In this document: positions 55,769 to 64,000 of the stretch, piece after piece
Numbering within the stretch: position 1 is the stretch's first letter
Layout: every line of letters begins with the position of its first letter
Translations under genes and position numbers: made by a program
The notes under the pieces: model-generated
Told to the model about the DNA's origin: nothing
Databases searched by the model: none
The model's input: only the letters and a program-made list of their open reading frames with translations
Source of the DNA: Dactylorhiza incarnata
Taxonomy: Eukaryota > Streptophyta > Magnoliopsida > Asparagales > Orchidaceae
Assembly: GCA_033032865.1 (NCBI GenBank)
Contig: JAWHQI010000013.1
Coordinates: 5,580,001-5,644,000, forward strand
DNA: 64,000 bases
Direction of reading: 5' to 3'

Positions 55769-57735
55769 ATGGGTGGCGATGCTAACGAGTCGGAGGGTCG
55801 GCGAAAGATTGCTAAGGCTTTCGCCGAGCATAGCTTCTTTCACTGCAACCTGACAGACGAGGAGTACTTCACCGCGATCGCCGACTACGTCACCCCTCCC
55901 TTCGAGGCACGCCGTCCTAGCGAGAATGATGTGATCAACGCGCCGCTTGTCGATGAGCTGGCCATCCCCACCGCTCATTTCGCGGTCGGCTTACGTCTCC
56001 CCTTGTGGCCGGAAGTTCGCCAGGTAATAAACGCTCTCGCTCGCTTCTTATTCTCTGCAGGTCAAGTCTCGCTCATTATGTGAACTAATCCTGGTCTTCT
56101 TGCTGCTCGCCAGGTGCTCAAGCATTACGGCGTTGTTCCGGGTCAGCTTACCCCTAACGCCATGGCGGTGATCACAGCCTTCGCCTGCTACCTACGCGAG
56201 GAGCGCATCGAGTTCAGTCTTCCAGCCTTTCGGAAGTTGTTCTCCTTCCGCGCCTATAAGGACGGGACCGCCTACTTCACGGGCTCGGGTCCTAAGGTCG
56301 ACGAGACCGTCAAAAAGGCCCACTTCTGGGCCCAGAAGTTCCTCTTCGTCAAGGGGAACTTTGGCAATATCCCGATCTCGCTAGTCCAGCACGGCGAGAC
56401 CACCTACCGGCCCACCGCCCTCGGAGGACATGACGCCCTACTTTATCAGTTCTTCAATAAGAAGAACTTTGAGGTTGTTCATCTCCGCCGCAACCTCGAC
56501 TCGCTGCCTCTAGTGCTCACTGGGGAAGGTAAAGATCTCGCTTAATAACTACAACTTTATTCCCAGTAACTTCGTATTTATTGAAATTTCAACGCCTTTT
56601 TTTAGGCGAGCGGGATCTTCCCATCCATCCCCCCTACGCGAGCAATCGGAAGACCGACGCTACCCTTACTCTCGCGACCATGGTGGCGGAGGCTTGCCGA
56701 GGCACCGTCACACCAGGTGAGCCCTCCTCTCGCAAGAGACCGGGGCTTCTAGTAGCCATGCCCTTCCCCCAAAATCCCCGCCAAAGAAAAAGAGTAAGAA
56801 GAGCAGGGTCTCGCTCGCCTCCTAGAAGGGGAAGGAGCCTCGCGAGGCCGCTTTCGATGAGTTCTACCTCACCGGCCTCTCTGCGGGACGTGAGGACAAT
56901 GAGCCCAGCCAGGAGGCTGCCAGAACCTCTGCTCCGCCCATCCCCGTCAACCATTATAACTTCGATCTCGGCCAGAGGCACCGAGACGAGACCGGCGAGC
57001 TCTTGGTGAACTGGAAGCCGGAGACGAACCGGGCGGACATCTCCACTATCCTCCCTACCTTGGTGGAGAAGGAGACCATCAGCGACCACGCCTTTGATTT
57101 CTCGTTTGTCCTATATGGACGCGAGGACGCGGGGACTTATAAAGACGAGACGGCGAGGACTCTCACTTTTGAGAGCGCGAGGTCCCAGTTGCGCTCTGCC
57201 GAGCTCGCCCACATGATGGGGAGGCGCTGCTTGCAACTGGAGCTTCAGAACGTGGAGCTCGCGAGGGCCTATCAGCGGCTTCTTGCCAAGAACGCGCAGC
57301 TGAAGGAAAAGTTGCTCGCCTTGGAGGGCAGTGTGGTGAGTTACCTAGACCTCGTCACCCTCCTTTCCTCGGCCATTTCGTTCCCTAAATTTATCTTACT
57401 TGCAGGATGTCGAGGCCGCCGGAAGAGCCGATGCTCGCATCCAAGAATTGGAGGGCGAGGTGGCCGGGCTGAAAGCCCGAAATTGTGAGCTCGCCCGTGC
57501 CGTCGTCCCCCCTTCTCCCCGCCGTCTGAATGAAGAGCGGCAATCGCGAGACGAGGAAATCCGCTTCGAGTCCACCGAGTCAGCTCGCTACGTCTTCCAG
57601 ACGATGAAGGCGGCCGGCCTCCTAGCCGACAACGCGGCCAACATGACTCTGGAAGACATCGTCCTGGAGCTCTTTATCCCGCTTCCGCCAGTGAAGAGCA
57701 GCGATGATGAGGAAGGGTTCGCGAGTGATTCCTGA
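55769..57735 (+). pseudogene. Antisense gene 2 of F: four-exon PF04195-like gene, one frameshift
   Basis: Exons are 55769-56023, 56114-56528, 56606-57335 and 57406-57735. Phases 0, 1, 0 and the 330-nt last exon equal those of A's gene 2. Exon 3 contains a frameshift between about 56700 and 56950, in its variable basic part. Shared segments are LRLPLWPEVRQ, QLTPNAMAVITAFACYLREE, QKFLFVKGNFGN, LRRNLDSL (exons 1-2), LYGREDAGTYKD and SAELAHMMG (exon 3), and VVPPSPRR in the coiled-coil-like exon 4. Same role as the copy in A, unknown. Confidence 0.75.
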
Positions 57736-58274
57736 AGCTCGCCGCCATTCCCATTTTTGTAACTTTTGATCGGCGAGATCGCCGCGAATTGTAACCGAAC
57801 TGTGGAATGTAAATGCAGATTTTGCTTTGTTCATTGTGCTTGCCTTTTCTGTTTTGTTATTTTCGTGTGTTGCTATCCCGTTCTCGCTTACCTCGATATT
57901 CGTCTTCGCGAAAGCTATACTCGCAATGTTCGTTCTCGCATATTATGTTATCGAATAGATAGGCATAAGACATTTTTGGCTGCTCCGACCTTTCGCCGTT
58001 TGCCTTAGGATTATTACCCTTTAGGTATGCACCTTCCTCTAAGTTTCGCAGGGTACTTTCCTTCTCGGCGAGAGCTCGCCCCCTACCCTGTGCCGACGAC
58101 TTCTCTGCCGAGCACCGGATACCCCAGAGTGCTCAGGGTTGATTATCGTCACTCGCATACTATCGTGCGAAATCTTTCTTCTCGCCGAGCGAGCAGGCTC
58201 GCCGAGCGAGAAGGCCCAGGTCAGCGCCGAAGGCTCGCCAACCTGAGGCATATCATCCTGACCTTATGAAGAAC
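57736..58274. other. 3' flank of antisense gene 2 (F)
   Basis: About 540 bp between gene 2 and the repeat array. The part after the stop is T-rich and may contain the poly(A) region; 58060-58250 is rich in CTCGCCGAGCGAG-like words. No gene is supported. Confidence 0.4.
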
Positions 58275-59150
58275 TCACCTCCTTGCCAACTTCCCCAGTG
58301 ATCAACTTGCATCTCCCATCTAGTGAGAGCCCGGGAGCGGAATGGACCTGATGCATTCCAGCATCGATATTTGTTACCTTGCCAGCCTCTCCAGAGATCA
58401 ACCTGAAACCCCCCATCTAGTGAGAGCCCGGGAGCAGAATCGATCTGGGGCATTCCAGCACCAATACTTGTCACCTTGCCAGCCTCTCCAGAGATCAACC
58501 TGAAACCCCCCGTCTAGTGAGAGCCCGGGAGCGAAATCGATCTGGGCATTCCAGCACCAATACTTGTCACCTTGCCAGCATCTCCAGAGATCAACCTGAA
58601 ACCCCCCGTCTAGTGAGAGCCCGGGAGCGGAATCGATCTGGGGCATTACAACACCAATACTTGTCACCTTGCCAGCCTCTCTAGAGATCAACCTTCAACC
58701 CCCCGTCTAGTGAGAGCCCGGGAGCGAAATCGATCTGGGTCATTCCAGCACCAACACTTGTCACCTTGCCAGCCTCTCCAGAGATCAACCTGAAACCCCC
58801 CGTCTAGTGAGAGCCCGGGAGCGGAATCGATTTGGGGCATTCCAGCACCAATACTTGTCACCTTGTCAGCCTCTCCAGAGATCAACCTGAAACCCCCCGT
58901 CTAATGAGAGCCCGGGAGCGGAATCGATCTGGGGCATTCCAGCACCAATACTTGTCACCTTGCCAGCCTCTCCAGAGATCAACCTGAAACCCCCCTGTCT
59001 AGTGAGAGCCCGGGAGCGGAATCGATCTGGGGCATTCCAGCACCAATACTTGTCACCTTGCCAGCCTCTCCAGAGATCAACCTGAAACCCCCCGTCTAGT
59101 GAGAGCCCCGGAGCGGAATCGATCTAGGGCATTCCAGCACCAATACTTGT
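58275..59150 (-). repeat. Tandem array of about nine 97-bp units (F)
   Basis: AGAGATCAACCTGAAACCCC recurs every 96-98 bp (near 58392, 58488, 58585, 58682, 58779, 58876, 58974, 59071), with a diverged first unit near 58290. It is the reverse complement of the array at 20113-20790 in A and lies at the same place between pol and gene 2. Confidence 0.93.
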
Positions 59151-59245
59151 CACTTTGCTTGTCCTCGCATAACGGTTATAACTATCGAGTGAAGAAGTAA
59201 AATATTCAACTAATATTACAATAAAACTTTCAAGGGTAGAATCGC

Positions 59246-60461
59246 TTCAAATCGTCTCCACTTCGGGCTCGGCCGAGAGGTACCCCTTCCACATCTCGGA
59301 GGTGATATCCCCTCGACTAGAGCACTTTGCTTACAATGTATGGAGCCTCCCAATTGGGGTTGAGTTTACCTACCGCGGCCCCTCTTCTGGCTGCGTTGAC
59401 CTTCTTCAAGACCAGATCTCCTTTCTGAAAGTGCTTTACTCGGATGTGCTTGTCAAAATATCGGGCCATTCGCCGCTTGATTTCCTCCTGCCTGATGGTG
59501 GCCTGGTCCCAGAGTTCCTCCACCACCGCTTGATTTCCTCCTGCCTGATGGTGGCCTGGTCCCAGAGTTCCTCCACCAGGTCCAAGGATAGCCTTTGTTC
59601 CTCATCATTGGCCACCAGCCACTCTTCATCCCCTTCACCTACGGTGATCACCTTGGGGGTCTTTACTTCGAACTCTATGGGAAGGACTGCTTCGGACCCA
59701 TGAGAAAGTTTGAACGGGGTCTCTCTGGTGGCGGTGTTAGGGGTAGTCCTCAGGGCCCAGAGAACGGATGATAGCTGCTCTACCCAGTTCCCCCGGAGGT
59801 TCTCCACCTTCTTCTTTAGTAGGTTGACGATTACTTTGTTTTCCGCCTCCATCTGGCCGTTGCTTCTTGGGTGGTGAACCGATGCGAACCTGAGGTCGAT
59901 GCCAAGCTGGGTGCAGAAGCTAACAAATTCTTCGCTAGCAAATTGTGGCCCATTGTCCATCACTATGGCCAGGGGGAGGCCGTGCCTGCAAATTATTTCC
60001 CCCCACACAAAATTTCTCACAACCTGAGATGTTACCTTGGCGAGCGCCTTCACTTCTACCCATTTGGAGAAGTAGTCGATCATGACCAGTAAGAATCTTC
60101 TATGGCCACTAGCTTGAGGGAAAGGGCCAACTAGGTCCAACCCCCATATGGCAAAGGGCCAGGGAGCTGTTATGGTCCGGAGCCTTTGGGCTGGGAGGAG
60201 TTGGAGTGGAGCATAGAGCTGGCACTTTGAACATCTTCTTGCGAACTCCGCCGCATCTTTGCTGAGGGTGGGCCAGATGTAGCCTTGTCTCAACACCCTC
60301 CCCTCCAAGGTTCGGCTCCCGGAATGACTACCACACTCCCCGGAGTGAATTTCTTCCAGGACTTTCGGGACCTCCTCCTCAGAAACACAACGGGCCAGGA
60401 TTCCAGAGAGAGTCTTCCTATATAGCCCTCCTGCATGCAAAGAATAATAATATGACTTTTA
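59246..60461 (-). pseudogene. Integrase of F
   Basis: Minus-strand integrase homologous to A's: HSGSRTLEGRVL finger, WGLDLVGPF, MDNGPQFASEEF (DNG intact here) and HHPRSNGQ. A TAA at 60461-60459 separates it from the RNase H. A 53-bp tandem duplication at about 59473-59578 shifts the frame near the C-terminus. Confidence 0.88.
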
Positions 60462-62600
60462 CCTGAAGCGTCGTCTGTCTATGTCTCCTTCAGGGAACTT
60501 CCCTAATGATAGGAAAGTGACGAAGGGATCCATCCACGAGACCCGCTGATCCACCTCCATCAATTCTCCTTCCTCGATGGTGGGTCGGAAGAGTTCCAAA
60601 ACTGTTCCCCCTGCTCGGGGACCAAACTTGGCCAAGAGGTCTGTGGGGGTGCTCTCTTCTCTTGGCACGTGCTTGACGGAGAAAGTGCGGAAATGCCCGA
60701 TGACCCCCTTGACCTTCACCAAGCACCGCAGGAGGGTCGGGTCCTTTGCCTCAAACTCTCCCCTGACTTGGCATGCTACCACCATGGAGTCCGTCGAGAC
60801 CTCCACATCTTGCACTCACAGTTCCCGAGCTAGCCGCAGGCCCGCTATCACGGCCTCGTACTCTGCTTGGTTGTTGGTAATATTGAAATGGATGTTTAAA
60901 GCTTGCTCGATCTTGGTCCCTTGGGGGCTCACTAAGATGATTCCCCCTCCGTAGGAGTGCTTTCTTGACGCACCATCCACCAACAGCTTCCATTCCACGG
61001 AGGGGGGAGATTTATGCTCCCCTACTTCGGTTGTGTAATCAACCATGAAGTCTGCCACCGCTTGGGCCTTGATCGAAGCCCTGGGCACGAACGTGACATT
61101 GAACTCACTCAGCTCCAAGGATCACTTCGCCAATCTTCTCAAATTTTCTACCCCCTCCATGACTTTGCGAAGTGGGTGATCAGTTACTACCTTGATCAAA
61201 TGTGCCTGAAAGTAAGGTCGGAGCCTCCGGGCCACCACCACCAATGCGAAGGCCAACTTTTCCAGAATCGGGTACCGGAGCTCTGCCTTCCTCAGCACTC
61301 GGCTGACGTAGTAGATGGGGAACTATTTTCTCCCTTCTTCCTGGATCAGTACTGAGCTTACTGCCTCGGACCCTACCCCCAGGTACAGGGATAGGTCCTC
61401 TCCCGGTCTCGGCCCTTGGAGTAGAGGAGTTTGAGTGAGTTGTTCTTTCAAGGCCTGGAAAGCCTCCTCACACTCCGAGGTCCATTCGAATTTTTTGTTT
61501 CCCCTCAACACCTTGAAAAAGGGGGCACATTTGTCTCCCACCTTGGAGAGGAACCTACTGAGTCCGGCCAGCTTTCCAGTAAGGCTCTGAACCTCCTTCG
61601 AGTTCCTGGGCGATCCCAACTCCATTATTGCTTTGACCTTGTCCGGGTTTGGCTCCACCCTCGCCGGGGTGAGCAGATGACCTAGGAATTTCCCTCGGCT
61701 GGCCCCGAAGACACACTTCAAGGGGTTGAGTTTCATCTTATACTTCCGCAAAGTCTTAAAGGTCTCTTCAAGGTCTCGGAGGTGGGATCCAAGGTCCTGA
61801 CTCTTTACTATGAGGTCGTCGACGTAGACCTCCAAGTTTCTCCCCTTTTGTTCTCGGAAGACCCTATACATCATTCTCTGGTATGTGGCACCTGCATTCT
61901 TGAGCCCGAAGGGCATCATCTTATAACAATAAAACCCGTCCCCCGTGATGAAGGAGACATCCTTGATGTCCGGGGGATGCATGCGAATTTGATGATAACC
62001 TGAAAAAGCATCTAGAAAAGACATTATAGGGAAACCAATGGCTGAGTCAACCAGCGCGTCGATTCTAGGCAGAGGGTACCAATCCTAGGGGCATGATTTA
62101 TTAAGCAAGGAAAAGTCGATACACATTCTCCACTTACCTCCCCCCTTCTTCACCATGACCACGTTAGAGACCCAGCCTGGATACTGGATCTCTAATACAA
62201 ACCCTGCCTGAATGAGCTTACCTACCTCCTCTCGGATGGGTCCTTCCAGCTTGTCTGCTATGGCCCTCCTCTTCTGATAGATGGGACGGGTGCCGGGGTC
62301 GAGATTGAGGCGGCGGAAAGCCACATCCACATCGATCTCGGGCGTCTCCGCGGCGCTCCAAGCGAAGACATCAACATTCTCCTGAACGCAGGATAGGATC
62401 TGCTTCTGCTCCTCCAGGCCGAGCTCCCCACTGACCCTGACCTTCTCCACTACACCGGCTCGGGTGGTGACTTCGAGTTCCATGACCTCCTCCATGGCCT
62501 CCAACCGGGACTGTTCTCCCCAATCTCCCTCCTTCTCTTCGCCACTAGCGAGTGCTTCGACGTCACCCTCCTTTCCTTCTTGCCCGACCACCATCAATTC
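60462..62600 (-). pseudogene. Reverse transcriptase and two RNase H domains of F
   Basis: RT contains VYVDDLIVKS (about 61830-61800) and MMPFGLKNAGATYQRM. Stops interrupt the frame at about 62093 (after NKSCP), 61325 (after EEGRK), about 61120 (after RRLAK) and about 60816 (inside the second RNase H, after LAREL). The second RNase H (LLVDGASRKHSYGGG, NQAEYEAVIAGLRLAREL) supports the Tat lineage. Confidence 0.9.
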
Positions 62601-64000
62601 TTTTGCCCCCCTCCTGGGGCCTGACCCTCTACCTCCTCTTCCTCCATCAGCTCTCCGGACCTCTGCTCCATCTCCTCCTTCTGGCCCTCTCCTCCAAGCC
62701 TTGCCAGCTCACCCACCTCCTGGTCCCATTTTTCTTCCTCTCCCATCCAAGAGACGGTGTTGACTGCCGTCACATAGCATTGCCTTTCTACCTTCGGGTC
62801 TCCTCTGATTCGGACTTGGACTCCTCCGTCATTGAACTTAAGGCACTGGTGGAATGTGGAGGGGACACAGCGGAATGCGCTGATGAGCGGCCTTCTGAAG
62901 ATGGCGCTATAGCTGCTGGGAGCATCCACTATGACAAAGCGGCAGTCCCTGGGCTGCCCCCAAGACGACGTGGAGTCTTACTCCCCCTTCTCCTTCTTTT
63001 CTCTCCCCGAAGAATCCGAACAACGGACCATCCGAGGCCAACACCCTTCGCGGCTCCACCTCCATCCCATCAAACGCCTTTTTGAAAATGACATTGACCG
63101 AACTCCCGTTATCCACCAGGATTCTGGAAATGGTGAAGTTCTCGATCGCTGTCTGAATGACCAACGCATCGCAGAATGGGTCCTCATAACCTGACATGTC
63201 CTTCTGGGTGAAGGAAATCTTCTCTGTTGGGGGCGGGGCCAGGGATGTCGAAGCCACACTATGACGGTAGATAGTATGGAGGCTCGCCTTCCGGGTTGCC
63301 TCAATCCCTACCCCCCTCCCCCCATGGATCACTCTGATCCCCCCATGGGACCCCAAATCGGCTCGGTCCTCCCACCTTTCCTCCTCCTCCTGAGGCCCAA
63401 CCTCCTCAATCCTTACCGGTTGCTGTTGTCGCGGCACGGGCACACGAGCCCTTTTTGTCTCTAGGAACTCTGGGCAGGTGGTCGTCGCGTGACCTTCCTC
63501 ATCATGGAAGTCACAATACGGTAACGTCACCTCTCCCGCCTCGCCCTCCGCCATCCTATTCCTTCTTCTTCTTCTTGCTCCTGCTTCTTCTCTCGCCTCT
63601 TCTCTCCTTCCTCTTCCTCCTCTTCTCCGCCTGATTGCCATGGCTTGCTGTGGTGGAGGAGGCATCGGCCTCGGACCCTGCCACCACCCCAACTGATGGG
63701 GTCTTCCTTGACCCTCATTGAAGTTACCCCTCCCTGGGGCGTAACCCCTTCCCTGGCCTTGCATTCCTCCTCCATGATGCCTCCACTCCCCCTCCGGGGC
63801 CCTGGGCTCTTCCCTTCTCCTCACCTCTTACTGCCTGACCTCCGGCTCACTGAGCTTTGCTAGCCTCTTGGTGAGTTCTGGGTTGGCCTCTTCACTCTCG
63901 ATTTCCTCCGCCTCCCTCTCCATTAACTCCTCGTAGGAGACGGGGGCCTTCCTCTTCAGAGCCATCTTGAAGAAACTTTCCCTCAGCCCAACCGTGAAGG
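62601..64000 (-). pseudogene. Gag and protease of F (partial)
   Basis: The Gag C-terminal part with knuckle-like CDFHDEEGHATTTC (about 63518-63477), then protease with LVDNGSSVNVIFKKAF (about 63120). A TAA near 63825 and a one-base loss near 62955 break the frame. The N-terminal Gag and the 5' LTR lie beyond the window. Confidence 0.88.

Larger units (their letters stand above)
52590..64000 (-). mobile_element. Ty3/gypsy Tat-lineage element F (minus strand, cut by window end)
   Basis: On the plus strand the LTR runs TGTTGAAACCG...GGGGTTGTACA (52590-53936), the reverse complement of the LTR termini of A. Then come two plus-strand genes (antisense to the element), a tandem array, and minus-strand integrase, RNase H, RT, protease and Gag up to the window edge. 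F is the same family as A but well diverged. Its left flank is copia E; the duplication cannot be confirmed because the other end is outside. Confidence 0.93.

Overview
The window is plant nuclear DNA made almost entirely of nested transposable elements. No host gene, rRNA, tRNA gene or CRISPR array was recognised. The evidence for a plant is: tRNA-primed LTR retrotransposons of the plant Ty3/gypsy Tat and Tekay/Del types, Ty1/copia elements, a PIF/Harbinger element with a TTA target duplication, GT-AG introns and TATAAATA promoters. Species cannot be read from this; a large, repeat-rich angiosperm genome is likely.

Layout from left to right. (1) 1-5698: a non-autonomous LTR element (here L) with an Asp-tRNA-type primer site, one intact 414-codon ORF with two zinc knuckles, and a 3' LTR whose U3 carries an array of palindromes. 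(2) 5699-9197: AT-rich remains of a minus-strand Ty1/copia element (D) with a broken gag, primer site and the start of its LTR. (3) 9198-49224: a Tekay/Del-type Ty3/gypsy element (B, plus strand) sits inside D's LTR, flanked by the 5-bp duplication CTAAG. B was itself hit three times: by a Tat-lineage Ty3/gypsy element (A, 13360-26477, duplication CTCCG), by a PIF/Harbinger element (26542-28843, duplication TTA), and by a minus-strand gypsy element with 4-kb LTRs (C, 31205-41447, duplication GAGAT). B's intact 3' LTR (44496-49224) preserves the empty sites for A and for Harbinger, and removing C restores B's reading frame. (4) 49230-50045: the rest of D's LTR. (5) 50046-52589: a 5'-truncated plus-strand Ty1/copia element (E), cut inside its reverse transcriptase by (6) a second Tat-lineage element (F, minus strand, 52590 to the window end).

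The most interesting content is in A and F. Both carry, between pol and the 3' LTR and on the antisense strand, a module of two multi-exon genes. Each gene has its own TATA box, four exons with the same intron phases in both elements, and proteins that are still clearly alignable. Gene 1 encodes a roughly 320-340-residue protein I do not recognise. Gene 2 encodes a roughly 580-residue protein with an LTPNA-containing region like the 'putative gypsy type transposon' family (PF04195, from memory) and a predicted C-terminal coiled coil. In A, gene 2 is open through all four exons although A's own gag-pol has three in-frame stops. Because the introns lie antisense to the genomic RNA, they would not be spliced out during retrotransposition, which explains how they persist. 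Sense pol and antisense gene 2 converge on an array of about 97-bp tandem repeats that is also conserved between A and F.

Other points of note: a probable 101-bp intron at the gag-protease junction of B, an array of 10+1+10 palindromes in L's LTR, 13 copies of a 55-bp repeat in each LTR of C, and a Harbinger derivative that joins the start of its Myb/SANT gene to the end of its transposase gene.
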